From: Rhodocyclales bacterium
GTDB taxonomy: Bacteria > Pseudomonadota > Gammaproteobacteria > Burkholderiales > Rhodocyclaceae
Assembly (NCBI GenBank): GCA_016235025.1
Contig: JACRMV010000001.1
Span: 744,001 to 808,000, forward strand
Length of the DNA: 64,000 nt
Direction of reading: 5' to 3'
How positions within the stretch are numbered: position 1 is the stretch's first letter; each line of letters begins with the position of its first letter. Below the pieces are notes generated by a model, which worked only from the letters and a program-made list of their open reading frames with translations, searched no databases and was not told the DNA's origin. A program made the translations under genes and the position numbers. Positions 46,545 to 56,550 of this stretch are shown here, in pieces.

Positions 46545-47339
46545 TCAAGGCAGTGCCTCAACTTGCAACAAAAGTCGGCGCTGGCGGGACGCCGAATGCG
46601 TGCCATGGCGGGCGATTCCCGCCGTATCGCCGCGCTCCTCGCTGCTCGAGGCGCCGAGTTCCATCCATTCACCCAGTCGTCCGCTGACGGTGGTGAACAA
46701 GCGCATCACATTGACCGAATCCGGCAGCGACCCGGCGCTGGCGTCGACCGGGCTGATCTCCAGCGTCACCCGCTCGCCGTCGAGATGCGGCACGGCGACG
46801 AAGCCGGTACCCAAATCGCGCTGCACCAGGCTTTCCGCAACGATGACCCCGGCCGGCGTCAGCACCACCTGACGCAGCGGCAACAGCAGCGACTGGCCGA
46901 CGAAAATCGAGGCCTGGCCATCTTCGATGGTCTGCACTTCCTGCTGCGTGGTGCTGCGGTTGCGACGTTCGGACTGATAGGCATGCGCCGTGGCTGTCGT
47001 TCCCGGCGCTCCGGCGCCGAGCACAACCCGTCCGGAGAAGCTCGCACCCGTTGCATCTTCCGCACGTTCGCCTTCCTGCCGGACACGGATCACCAGCCGC
47101 CGTGGCGGCGTATCGAGGGCAGCGACGAGCCTCCGTATCTCCGCCTGATTACGCGGCGAAGCGCGCAGGAACAGCATGTCATTGACGCCGCTGAGCGCCC
47201 CGCCCGCCTCGACGAAAGGCATCAGTTGCGGCAACACCTGCCCGGCGCGCCGGTGCTGCAAGCTGATCACCTCCAGCGGCTGCGCCAGCGCCGTCGATGT
47301 CCACAACAGCAGAAGTACAAATGGCACTGGCCATTTCAT
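46545..47339 (-). CDS. Short secretin-domain (type II/III secretion-like) protein
   Basis: Signal peptide; PLEVISLQHRRAGQVLPQLMPF and VPHLDGERVTLEISP secretin-like features; only 264 aa. Confidence 0.65.
   Translation of the reverse strand: MKWPVPFVLLLLWTSTALAQPLEVISLQHRRAGQVLPQLMPFVEAGGALSGVNDMLFLRASPRNQAEIRRLVAALDTPPRRLVIRVRQEGERAEDATGASFSGRVVLGAGAPGTTATAHAYQSERRNRSTTQQEVQTIEDGQASIFVGQSLLLPLRQVVLTPAGVIVAESLVQRDLGTGFVAVPHLDGERVTLEISPVDASAGSLPDSVNVMRLFTTVSGRLGEWMELGASSSEERGDTAGIARHGTHSASRQRRLLLQVEALP
46570..46593 (-). repeat. Dispersed 24-bp element forming the 3' end of the secretin-like ORF
   Basis: AAAAGTCGGCGCTGGCGGGACGCC; translated as SASRQRRLLLQ just before the stop. Confidence 0.8.
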
Positions 47340-48328
47340 GAAACATCCTCCGCCGCCAGCAGAAAATCACGCACCACGGTGATCTGCTCCTCGCTCATCA
47401 ACCACGGCGCATGCCCGACGCCGGGGAATTCCACCACCTGTAGCGGCGGCCCGCTCTCCTGCATGCGGCGTACCGTGTCCGCCGTCAGCAGATCGGAATC
47501 CTCGCCGCGCAGCACCAGCACCGGGCAGCGCACCTGGTCCCAGATCGACCACAGGGCGATGCCGAAAAAATCGGCCGTGAACTTCGTGTCATCACTACCC
47601 TTGCCCTGCATCGCCTCGATGATTGCGGGATCCCATCCGAGACGAAAGCCGCCCGACTCCAGTTCGGAAACACTGTGGCGCGTAACTTCACGCCACTGCT
47701 CGTCGCTGATCGGGCCAAAGCTGGCGCAAGCCTCACGCAGATACTGTTCGGCCACGGCCAGATTCTCGAAGTGGGAAGGCCCGTTGCCATGCGCGCCTTT
47801 CAGCCGCCGCAAGGCGCTCCACGGCACCATCGGGCCGACGTCGTTGAGTACCAGGCGACGAATCGGCGAACCTTCGCGCGCCGCCAGCAGCATGCCGATC
47901 AGACCGCCCATCGAGGTGCCAACCCAGTCGACCTGCCGCAGGTCCAGGTACGATGCATCCTGCTGGCCGAAGAAGCGTCGCCAGCCCCTGGCCGGCGACA
48001 CAAGCCGGCGAACCGCTGTCAGGCGGGCGATCAATGCTGCCGCATCCGACTGATACAGTGAAAAGCCATAATCTTCGCCATGCTCCAGCCAGTCGCTCCT
48101 GCCGCGCCCGACCACATCCATGCAGGCGACGCGGAAATGGAGCGAAAGCGCCGCCGCCAGCGCATCGAAATCGCGGCTGTTGCGCGTCAGGCCATGCACG
48201 CAAAGGACGATCCGGCTGGCCTCCTCGTCGCCCCATTCGGTGTAGGCGACCTCGTGGAAGCCGTGCGGATCGAGGGCGGAGAAACGCTGCAATTTTGGTT
48301 GAGATCGCATAAGTCCCGACATGCCCAT
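47336..48328 (-). CDS. Alpha/beta hydrolase
   Basis: CVHGLTRNSRDFDALAAAL, WVGTSMGGLIGMLLA, PGVGHAPWL. Confidence 0.87.
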   Translation of the reverse strand: MGMSGLMRSQPKLQRFSALDPHGFHEVAYTEWGDEEASRIVLCVHGLTRNSRDFDALAAALSLHFRVACMDVVGRGRSDWLEHGEDYGFSLYQSDAAALIARLTAVRRLVSPARGWRRFFGQQDASYLDLRQVDWVGTSMGGLIGMLLAAREGSPIRRLVLNDVGPMVPWSALRRLKGAHGNGPSHFENLAVAEQYLREACASFGPISDEQWREVTRHSVSELESGGFRLGWDPAIIEAMQGKGSDDTKFTADFFGIALWSIWDQVRCPVLVLRGEDSDLLTADTVRRMQESGPPLQVVEFPGVGHAPWLMSEEQITVVRDFLLAAEDVS

Positions 48329-48358
48329 AGAGTGCCATCATTTGGCGCCCGATGACAG

Positions 48359-48443
48359 AAAAGTCGGCGCTGGCAAGACGGCAAAGAGCGAAGAAGGATC
48401 ACCGGCTTTCAGCGCAGCTAAAAGCCGGCGCCGGTGACACGGC
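48359..48443 (-). repeat. Two tandemly oriented copies of the dispersed 24-bp element
   Basis: 48359 AAAAGTCGGCGCTGGCAAGACGGC and 48420 AAAAGCCGGCGCCGGTGACACGGC, intergenic. Confidence 0.85.
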
Positions 48444-48499
48444 AAAAGGCGCATGGCCAATATTTCAGGCCAGCATGCCCTCGCGTGCAGGCAGTGACT

Positions 48500-48997
48500 T
48501 CATCCGGCCCATGGACAGACTGCCAGGCCAGCCAGATATTCACCCGCCAGGCAATCCTCCACGCCGCCCTCGATACAGTGCACCGGCACCGAGAGCATCA
48601 AGTTGAAAGGCAGCGCAAAATTCTCCACCGTCCGGCCGGCCGCATCGCGATAAGCGCCGTCGGCATCCGGCCCCGTCGCCTGCAAACGCTCGCGCAGCGG
48701 CGCCAGCGAAGCGGCATAACCCAGCACCGGTTTGCCCAGCGCCAGCGCGTAGCCGATCTCGACGCAGGTTCCCGAATCCGGCTCGGCGCCGCGAAACGGG
48801 TTGAGGTTGGCGACCACGGCATCGGCCGCATTCAGGAGTTGCAGGTTGTTGCGAAAAATCGCCGCCGCCGTGGCGGCCTCGCCGTCCAGCGGAATCAGGG
48901 CGATGTGGCCGAGCCCGTGGCACAGTGCGCGAACCTGTTCCGCCCACTGGAAGGCATCAAGACGAAACACATCGGGGCCGGCGAAATAGAGCTTCAT
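48500..48997 (-). CDS. Nucleoside 2-deoxyribosyltransferase-like protein
   Basis: MKLYFAGPDVF, VANLNPFRGAEPDSGTCVEIGYALALGKPVLGY. Confidence 0.85.
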   Translation of the reverse strand: MKLYFAGPDVFRLDAFQWAEQVRALCHGLGHIALIPLDGEAATAAAIFRNNLQLLNAADAVVANLNPFRGAEPDSGTCVEIGYALALGKPVLGYAASLAPLRERLQATGPDADGAYRDAAGRTVENFALPFNLMLSVPVHCIEGGVEDCLAGEYLAGLAVCPWAG

Positions 48998-49040
48998 GCC
49001 GGACCTGCCACGCCGCCACACATACCGCGCCTCGAATCTC

Positions 49041-49064
49041 GCCGCATCACCCGCACCGACTTTT
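49041..49064 (+). repeat. Dispersed 24-bp element (forward), intergenic
   Basis: GCCGCATCACCCGCACCGACTTTT. Confidence 0.75.
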
Positions 49065-49167
49065 GTTGCATCCTGAAAATCTCATCTCATTACCCGGCTT
49101 CCGGCGCAATCAGCGTCCCGGCCTCGGGTCAGACTGGCATTGACCCAGTCGGCGGAGGGCCACTCCA

Positions 49168-49461
49168 TCAGGCGAGATGCGCAGTGAGGAAGGCGACGCT
49201 GCGTTCCCACGCCAGGGCAGCGCAGGCGGCGTCATAAACCTCGGGACGCCGCTCGTTGAAAAAGGCGTGCGCCGCCTCGTAGCGATGAATCTCCGCCGCC
49301 ACGCCGGCCGCGGCAAAGCGGTCGGCGATGCCGCAAATCTGCGCATTGAGCCCCCACCATTCCTGGATCACAACGAGACCGGGCCGCCCCTGCCCGGCCT
49401 CCGCCAGATAGCCGCCGCAGACGCTGCCGTCCGGCCGCTTGAATTCGATCATTTGCCCCAT
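49168..49461 (-). pseudogene. Dienelactone hydrolase remnant with internal in-frame deletion
   Basis: 97 aa: N-terminus MGQMIEFKRPDGSVCGGYLAEAGQGRPGLVVIQEWWGLNAQICGIADRFAAAG joined directly to C-terminus VAAEIHRYEAAHAFFNERRPEVYDAACAALAWERSVAFL. Confidence 0.75.
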
Positions 49462-49582
49462 TGCCGTCTCCTCTACTCGTGCAGAACGGCGTGAATTTAC
49501 CGCAATTCCGTGGCCACGACGCTCCAGTCTGTTTTGCACCCTGCCCTATAATGCGGCCTCCGAATCCAGCGCACCGTCATCC

Positions 49583-50776
49583 GTGAATCCCGATCTCGCC
49601 CGCTTGCAGCCCTACCCGTTCGAAAAGCTGCGCGCCCTGTTTGCCGGCGTATCGCCAGCGCCGGGTTTTTCCGAAATAAAACTCTCCATTGGCGAACCGC
49701 AGCATGAGACGCCGCCGTTCATCCAGCAGGCGCTGGCCGCCAACCTTGCCGGACTCGCCAGCTACCCGACCACCCAGGGCACGGATGCGCTGCGCCAGGC
49801 CATCGCCGCCTGGATCGCCCGCCGCTACGCCGTGCCGCTGCCCGATGCGGCGACCCAGGTGCTGCCGGTGAATGGCTCGCGCGAGGCGCTGTTCGCCTTC
49901 GCCCAGACGGTGATCGACCGCAGCCGGGGCCATGCCAGAGTCGTCTGCCCCAATCCTTTTTATCAAATCTACGAAGGCGCTGCCTTTCTCGCCGGCGCCG
50001 AGCCGGTGTTCCTCAACACCCTGCCGGAAAATGATTTTGCAATGGACTGGGCCTCGCTGCCGGAAACAACCTGGCGCGACGTGCAACTGATCTACGTCTG
50101 CTCGCCGGGCAATCCGACCGGCAAGGTGCTGGGCCTGGAAGCCTGGAAAACCCTGTTCGAGCTTTCCGACCGTTACGGTTTTGTCATCGCTTCGGATGAA
50201 TGCTATTCAGAAATCTACAGCACCGAAGGCGCGCCGCCGCTGGGCGGGCTGACCGCTGCCGCGCAGTGCGGCCGCCCGGATTTTCGCAACCTGGTGGTGT
50301 TTTCCAGCCTCTCCAAGCGTTCCAATGTGCCGGGGCTGCGCTCCGGTTTCGTCGCCGGCGATGCTGCGCTGCTGAAGCAATTCCTGCTCTACCGCACTTA
50401 TCACGGCAGCGCGATGAACCCGGCGGTGCAGGCGGCAAGCTGCGCCGCCTGGAACGACGAGGCGCATGTGCGCGACAACCGCCGCCTGTATGCGGAAAAA
50501 TTCCATCTCGTAACGCCGCTGATCGCGCGCCACCTGCCCTGCGCCCTGCCGGACGCGGGGTTTTACCTCTGGGCGCGCACCCCCATCGCGGATACCGAAT
50601 TTGCACGCGAGCTGCTGCGCCGGCAGAATGTCGTCGTCCTGCCCGGCAGCCTGCTTGCCCGTGAGGCCAACGGCATCAATCCAGGCGCCAATTTCATTCG
50701 CATCGCGCTGGTGGCCGGCGTCGAGGAATGCCTCGATGCCGCCCGCCGCATCAACGATTTCTGTCTCTCGCTGTAA
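49583..50776 (+). CDS. dapC: Succinyldiaminopimelate transaminase
   Basis: VNPDLARLQPYPFEKLRALFAGV...IKLSIGEPQHETP; followed by dapD. Confidence 0.92.
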   Translation: MNPDLARLQPYPFEKLRALFAGVSPAPGFSEIKLSIGEPQHETPPFIQQALAANLAGLASYPTTQGTDALRQAIAAWIARRYAVPLPDAATQVLPVNGSREALFAFAQTVIDRSRGHARVVCPNPFYQIYEGAAFLAGAEPVFLNTLPENDFAMDWASLPETTWRDVQLIYVCSPGNPTGKVLGLEAWKTLFELSDRYGFVIASDECYSEIYSTEGAPPLGGLTAAAQCGRPDFRNLVVFSSLSKRSNVPGLRSGFVAGDAALLKQFLLYRTYHGSAMNPAVQAASCAAWNDEAHVRDNRRLYAEKFHLVTPLIARHLPCALPDAGFYLWARTPIADTEFARELLRRQNVVVLPGSLLAREANGINPGANFIRIALVAGVEECLDAARRINDFCLSL

Positions 50777-50788
50777 AAGGAAAACACC

Positions 50789-51607
50789 ATGAATGAACTG
50801 CAAGCGATCATCGACCAGGCCTGGGAAGACCGCGCCAGCCTGAAACCCGGCACCGCGCCGGCGCGCATCGGCGATGCCGTGGCGCATGTGCTGGGCGAAC
50901 TCGATGCCGGCCGCCTGCGCGTCGCGGAAAAGATCGACGGCCAGTGGCATACGCATCAATGGCTGAAGAAGGCCGTGCTGCTCTCCTTCCGCCTCGAGGA
51001 CAACGTCCTGCTGGATGCCGGCCCGATGCGCTACTTCGACAAGGTGCCGACCAAGTTCGCCCACTACGACACGCATACCTTCGAGAAGGGCGGCTTTCGC
51101 GTCGTGCCGCCGGCCACGGCCCGCCGCGGCAGCTTCATCGGCAAGAACGTGGTGCTGATGCCAAGCTATGTGAACATCGGCGCCTACGTCGATGAAGGCA
51201 CGATGGTCGACACCTGGGCCACCGTCGGCTCCTGCGCCCAGATCGGCAAGAACGTGCATCTCTCCGGCGGCGTCGGCATCGGCGGCGTGCTGGAGCCGCT
51301 CCAGGCCAACCCGACCATCATCGGCGACAACTGCTTCGTCGGCGCCCGCTCGGAAGTTGTCGAGGGCGTCATCGTCGAGGACAATTGCGTGATTTCGATG
51401 GGCGTCTACATCAGCCAGAGCACCAAGATCTACGACCGCGCCAGCGGCGAGATCATCTACGGCCGCGTGCCCGAAGGCTCGGTCGTGGTCAGCGGCAACC
51501 TGCCTTCCGCCGATGGCAAATACAGCCTGTATTGCGCCGTCATCGTCAAGCGGGTGGATGCGCAAACCCGCGCCAAGACCAGCATCAACGAACTGCTGCG
51601 CGACTGA
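50789..51607 (+). CDS. dapD: Tetrahydrodipicolinate N-succinyltransferase
   Basis: hexapeptide repeats, [45 protein letters not shown]. Confidence 0.96.
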   Translation: MNELQAIIDQAWEDRASLKPGTAPARIGDAVAHVLGELDAGRLRVAEKIDGQWHTHQWLKKAVLLSFRLEDNVLLDAGPMRYFDKVPTKFAHYDTHTFEKGGFRVVPPATARRGSFIGKNVVLMPSYVNIGAYVDEGTMVDTWATVGSCAQIGKNVHLSGGVGIGGVLEPLQANPTIIGDNCFVGARSEVVEGVIVEDNCVISMGVYISQSTKIYDRASGEIIYGRVPEGSVVVSGNLPSADGKYSLYCAVIVKRVDAQTRAKTSINELLRD

Positions 51608-51631
51608 TCGCGACACATCGAGGAGAAGATC

Positions 51632-52804
51632 ATGGGCAACATGCACAGGCTGTTCCAGTTGATGTCTGATAAAAAGGCGTCCGACCTGTTCTTCTCCTGT
51701 GGCGCACCGATCACCATCAAGATCAACGGTGTCGCATTTCCGGTCAATTCGACCATACTCACCCTGGCGAACATCACCGCCTTGTTGCGTGAAGTATTGA
51801 CTGCGGAACAGATCAGCGAACTGGAAAGCCAGCGCGAGCTGAATGTGCGCCAGGGATTGCGCGACGTGGGCGCCTTCCGCATCTCCTGCTTCTACCAGCG
51901 CGGCACGCCGGCCATGGTGGTGCGTTTCATCCCGGCCGACGTGCCGTCTTTCGATACGCTCGGCCTGCCCGATGTCCTCAAGGAGGTCATCATGGAGAAA
52001 CGCGGCCTGGTGCTGATGGTCGGCGCCACCGGATCGGGCAAGACCACCACCATCACCTCGATGCTGGATTACCGCAACCAACAGGGTACCGGCCATATCC
52101 TGACGCTGGAAGATCCCATCGAGTTCCTCTTCAAGAACAAGAAATCCATCGTCAACCAGCGCGAGATCGGCAGCGATACGCACTCCTTCCAGACGGCGCT
52201 GAAGAACGCGCTGCGCCAGGCGCCGGATGTCATTTTCATCGGCGAGATCCGCGACAAGGAAACCATGAGCCAGGCCATCGCCTATGCCCAGTCCGGCCAC
52301 CTGTGCATTGCCACGCTGCATGCCAACAACAGCTACCACGCGATGAGCCGGATCATCAGTTTCTATCCGCTGGAAAACCGCCCGGCACTGCTCGCCGACC
52401 TGGCTGTCGCCCTGAAATGCGTGATCTCGCAGCGTCTGGTCACGAAGCACGACGGCAGCCGCACACCGGCGGTGGAGGTGCTGCTCAACTCGCGCCACAT
52501 CGCCGAACTGATTGAAAAGGGCGAACTGAACGAGATCAGGGAGGCCATGGAAAGAAGCATGGTGCCCGGCAGCCAGACCTTCGAGCAATGCCTGTACAGC
52601 CTTTACAAGGCCGGGGTCATCACCCTCTATGAGGCACTGGCGAACGCCGATTCGGCCAATAACCTGCAATGGCTGGTCAACAATGCCGCCGTGTCGAATA
52701 CCCAGCCGGCCACCAGCCAGATACCGCTCAATCCGGTGCAGTCCGCCCCCCCCGGCACCTCATTCGCCCAATTCACCCTGACGCTCGACGCTGAAAATAA
52801 TTGA
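51632..52804 (+). CDS. pilU: PilT/PilU-type type IV pilus retraction ATPase
   Basis: [51 protein letters not shown]. Confidence 0.9.
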   Translation: MGNMHRLFQLMSDKKASDLFFSCGAPITIKINGVAFPVNSTILTLANITALLREVLTAEQISELESQRELNVRQGLRDVGAFRISCFYQRGTPAMVVRFIPADVPSFDTLGLPDVLKEVIMEKRGLVLMVGATGSGKTTTITSMLDYRNQQGTGHILTLEDPIEFLFKNKKSIVNQREIGSDTHSFQTALKNALRQAPDVIFIGEIRDKETMSQAIAYAQSGHLCIATLHANNSYHAMSRIISFYPLENRPALLADLAVALKCVISQRLVTKHDGSRTPAVEVLLNSRHIAELIEKGELNEIREAMERSMVPGSQTFEQCLYSLYKAGVITLYEALANADSANNLQWLVNNAAVSNTQPATSQIPLNPVQSAPPGTSFAQFTLTLDAENN

Positions 52805-53943
52805 TGCCCGTCCTTGAAAAAACCCGGGCGCTGATTGCGCGCCCCTCCGTCACGCCGGATGACGCCGGTTGCCTCGATCTGATCGCCTCATGGCTCGAAC
52901 CACTCGGCTTCACCGTCGAGCGCATGGATGCCGGCGGCGTTTCCAATCTCTGGGCGGTGCGCGCCGGCAGCGACTGCGGCCGGATGATCTGCTTCGCCGG
53001 ACATACCGATGTCGTTCCCGCCGGCCCGCTGGAGCGCTGGTCGTCCGACCCGTTCACGCCCACTCTCCGCAATGGTCTGCTTTACGGTCGTGGCGCGGCC
53101 GACATGAAAAGCTCGATTGCGGCGGCCATCACTGCGGTCGAACGGCTGCTGGCGCGCCGTACCGCCAGCGCCGGATTTTCCGGCAGCCTGGCCTTCCTGC
53201 TCACCTCGGACGAGGAAGGCGATGCGATACACGGCACGGCCCATGTCGTCGAGGTGCTCAAGGCGCGCGGCGAGCGCATCGACTTTTGCATCGTCGGCGA
53301 ACCGACCTGCGTCGACCGTCTCGGCGACACCATCAAGAACGGCCGCCGCGGCTCGCTCAGCGGCAAGCTGGTGGTACACGGCGTACAAGGCCATGTCGCC
53401 TATCCGCATCTGGCAAGAAACCCCATTCACCTCGCCAGCCCGGCGCTTGCCGAGCTTGTCGGCATCCACTGGGACGCAGGCAATGCCGATTTTCCGCCGA
53501 CCAGCCTGCAAATCTCCAACATTCATGCCGGCACCGGAGCGAGCAATGTCATCCCCGGCAGTCTCGAAGTCGCCTTCAATTTCCGCTTCTCCACCGCCAG
53601 CACCGCCGACGGCTTGCAGGCGCGCGTGCATGAAGTGCTCGACCGTCATGGCCTTGAATATGACCTTCACTGGACGCTCGGCGCCAGGCCCTTCCTCACC
53701 CCGCACGGCGATCTCTGCGCCGCATTCATCGATGCCATCTTCGAAGCCACCGGTGTTTCCACCACGTCGTCCACCACCGGCGGCACCTCCGATGGCCGCT
53801 TCATCGTGGACATCTGCCCGCAACTGGTCGAGTTCGGCCCGGTCAACGCCAGCATCCACAAGATTGACGAGCATATCGCCGTGGCCGACCTGGAACCTCT
53901 GGTCAGCATCTACGAAGGCGTGTTCGGGAGGCTGCTGACATGA
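52804..53943 (+). CDS. dapE: Succinyl-diaminopimelate desuccinylase
   Basis: [43 protein letters not shown]. Confidence 0.95.
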   Translation: MPVLEKTRALIARPSVTPDDAGCLDLIASWLEPLGFTVERMDAGGVSNLWAVRAGSDCGRMICFAGHTDVVPAGPLERWSSDPFTPTLRNGLLYGRGAADMKSSIAAAITAVERLLARRTASAGFSGSLAFLLTSDEEGDAIHGTAHVVEVLKARGERIDFCIVGEPTCVDRLGDTIKNGRRGSLSGKLVVHGVQGHVAYPHLARNPIHLASPALAELVGIHWDAGNADFPPTSLQISNIHAGTGASNVIPGSLEVAFNFRFSTASTADGLQARVHEVLDRHGLEYDLHWTLGARPFLTPHGDLCAAFIDAIFEATGVSTTSSTTGGTSDGRFIVDICPQLVEFGPVNASIHKIDEHIAVADLEPLVSIYEGVFGRLLT

Positions 53944-54857
53944 GCGCGCCGATCGACGAACTTCTCACCCTGCGCGACTGGCTGCGCTGGGCCGTCAGCC
54001 GCTTCACCGCGGCGAAACTGTTTTTCGGCCACGGCACCGACAATGCCTGGGACGAAGCCATCTGGCTGCTGCTCGCCACCCTGGACCTCCCCCGCGACCG
54101 TCTGGAGCCCTTCCTCGATGCCCGCCTCACCCGCAACGAGCGTCTGGCCGTGGCCAACATCATCGAGCAGCGCGTTGCCCGCCGCCTGCCAGCCGCATAT
54201 CTGCTCAACGAAGCCTGGCTGGGGCCGTATCGCTTTTATGTCGATGAGCGCGTCATCGTGCCGCGCTCGTATTTCGCCGAACTGCTCGAGGACGGCCTCG
54301 CACCCTGGGTCGAAGACCCCGAAGCCGTCACCAGCGCGCTCGATTTGTGCACCGGTTCCGGCTGCCTCGCCATCGTCATGGCCCATGCCTTCCCCAACGC
54401 CAGCATCGATGCCATAGACATTTCTCCGGCCGCACTCGCCGTCGCGCGTCGCAATATCACCGAGCATGGCCTCGCCGATGGCGTGCAGGCGATCGAGTCC
54501 GACCTGTTCGCCGCCGTGCCGGGCAAGCGCTACGACCTGATCCTCAGCAATCCGCCGTACGTCACCACAGCAGCGATGGCTGCGCTGCCGCCCGAATACC
54601 GTCACGAACCGTCCCTGGCGCTCGCCGCGGGCGAAGACGGCATGGACGTGGTGCGTCGCATCCTGCGCGAGGCGCGTGCGCACCTCAATCCCGGCGGCTT
54701 TATCGCCATCGAAGTCGGCCACAACCGCGCCGAAGTCGAAGCGGCCTTTCCCGAGTTGTCCGCCGTCTGGCTGGACACCGCTTCAAGTTCCGACATGGTT
54801 TTCCTTGTCGGCTATGACGACCTTCCCGACCAAACGCTTACCCAGGAGCCCGCATGA
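53940..54857 (+). CDS. prmB: 50S ribosomal protein L3 glutamine methyltransferase PrmB
   Basis: [38 protein letters not shown]. Confidence 0.93.
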   Translation: MSAPIDELLTLRDWLRWAVSRFTAAKLFFGHGTDNAWDEAIWLLLATLDLPRDRLEPFLDARLTRNERLAVANIIEQRVARRLPAAYLLNEAWLGPYRFYVDERVIVPRSYFAELLEDGLAPWVEDPEAVTSALDLCTGSGCLAIVMAHAFPNASIDAIDISPAALAVARRNITEHGLADGVQAIESDLFAAVPGKRYDLILSNPPYVTTAAMAALPPEYRHEPSLALAAGEDGMDVVRRILREARAHLNPGGFIAIEVGHNRAEVEAAFPELSAVWLDTASSSDMVFLVGYDDLPDQTLTQEPA

Positions 54858-55168
54858 TCACCGTCACCTTCATTCTCAAAGACGGCAGCCGCCAAACCCT
54901 CGACGCCACCGAAGGCGAGACCCTCATGCAACTGGCCACCGGCAACGGCGTGCCGGGAATCGAAGGCGCCTGTGGCGGCTTTTGCTCCTGCGCCACCTGC
55001 CATGTCTATGTCGAGAGCGACCACCCCCTGCCGTCGCCGGCAGAAGACGAGCAAGCCATGCTCGCCGGCACCGCCGCCGTGCGCGAAGCAAACAGCCGGC
55101 TGGGTTGTCAGATTACCTTGACGCCCGAGCTCGACGGCCTCGTGGTGCGCATGCCGGAGAGGCAGTAA
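54854..55168 (+). CDS. 2Fe-2S ferredoxin
   Basis: IEGACGGFCSCATCHVYV...LGCQI. Confidence 0.93.
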   Translation: MITVTFILKDGSRQTLDATEGETLMQLATGNGVPGIEGACGGFCSCATCHVYVESDHPLPSPAEDEQAMLAGTAAVREANSRLGCQITLTPELDGLVVRMPERQ

Positions 55169-55177
55169 GCGCCAGAA

Positions 55178-55714
55178 TCAATCCGCCGGTAACGGTGTCG
55201 TCGTGCCGCCAAACAATTCCTCAATAAAGCCGAAGCGCGAGAAATCCCGCACCCGCATCGGGTAGAGAATGCCATCCAGATGGTCGCATTCGTGCTGCAC
55301 GACGCGGGCATGGAAACCGCTCACCTCGCGCTCGAAACGGCAGCCATTTTCATCAAACCCGGCATAGTGCAGAAATTTCCAGCGTGGTACCCAGCCGCGC
55401 AATCCGGGTACCGACAAGCACCCCTCCCACCCGGCTTCCTCCTCCCCGCTCAGGAACGTGATTTCGGGATTGATAAGCACGGTCTGCGGCACTTCCGGCG
55501 CCTCGGGATAGCGCGGATTGGTAACAAGGCCAAAGATCACCACGCGCAAATCGACGCCGATTTGCGGCGCCGCCAGACCGGCGCCATCGAGATGCGCCAT
55601 GGTGTCCTGCATGTCCCGGATCAACGCCGCAAGTGCTGGATCGGCAAAATCAGTGACCGGACGCGATACTTGCAACAGCCGTGGATCGCCCATACGCAGA
55701 ACCGGCCGGATCAT
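55178..55714 (-). CDS. def: Peptide deformylase
   Basis: [35 protein letters not shown]. Confidence 0.95.
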   Translation of the reverse strand: MIRPVLRMGDPRLLQVSRPVTDFADPALAALIRDMQDTMAHLDGAGLAAPQIGVDLRVVIFGLVTNPRYPEAPEVPQTVLINPEITFLSGEEEAGWEGCLSVPGLRGWVPRWKFLHYAGFDENGCRFEREVSGFHARVVQHECDHLDGILYPMRVRDFSRFGFIEELFGGTTTPLPAD

Positions 55715-56448
55715 GATGTACACATGCCTTCAAGAATTGTGCGTACCCGCCCCATCGCTTCATGCAATACCGCTTCGAGGTTTTCAAACTGGATACCAGT
55801 GACAGAATCCCCGCGTCCGGCGGCCCAGTTGGCCACCACGCACAGCGCCGCGTAGGGCAGCTCCAGTTCCCGTGCCAGGGCCGCTTCCGGCATGCCTGTC
55901 ATGCCGACGATGTCAGTGCCATCACTCTCCAGCCGGTTGATTTCGGCAGCACTCTCCAGCCGGGGGCCCTGGGTCGCGGCGTACACGGCGCCGTCATGCA
56001 CGCTTTCACCCGCACGGCCTGCCGCAGCAAGAATTTGCCGGCGCAAGGCGGCATCATAGGGCTCGGTAAAATCGATGTGCACTACCGGACCGTCCGTACC
56101 CGACTGGAAGCTCATTTCGCGCCCCCAGGTGTAATCGATGATCTGGTGCGGAACAACCAGCGCACCGGGCCGCAGATCGCCGCGTATCCCGCCCACCGAC
56201 GCCACCGAAACGATGCGCCTGACGCCGACGTTGTGCAAGGCATGAAGATTGGCGCGGTAATTCACCAGATGCGGCGGAATGGTATGGCCATACCCATGAC
56301 GGGCGACGAAAACCACCTTCTGGCACCCGATCCGGCCAAAAGTCAGCGGGCCGGAAGGTTCGCCATAAGGCGTGCGTACCACCTCGCGATGCGATACATC
56401 AAGGTTGGCCAATTGCGTCAAACCGCTGCCGCCGATGATTCCAAGCAT
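55711..56448 (-). CDS. S-methyl-5'-thioadenosine/thioinosine phosphorylase
   Basis: [55 protein letters not shown]. Confidence 0.9.
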   Translation of the reverse strand: MLGIIGGSGLTQLANLDVSHREVVRTPYGEPSGPLTFGRIGCQKVVFVARHGYGHTIPPHLVNYRANLHALHNVGVRRIVSVASVGGIRGDLRPGALVVPHQIIDYTWGREMSFQSGTDGPVVHIDFTEPYDAALRRQILAAAGRAGESVHDGAVYAATQGPRLESAAEINRLESDGTDIVGMTGMPEAALARELELPYAALCVVANWAAGRGDSVTGIQFENLEAVLHEAMGRVRTILEGMCTS

Positions 56449-56550
56449 GCAAAATCTCCTGAAAATTCAAATGGGATGGATACCGAACGGCGTGTCCGGC
56501 GTGCTAGAATGCGCGCCTTTTCCGCATCGCACCATCACGCCCCCACCTCC

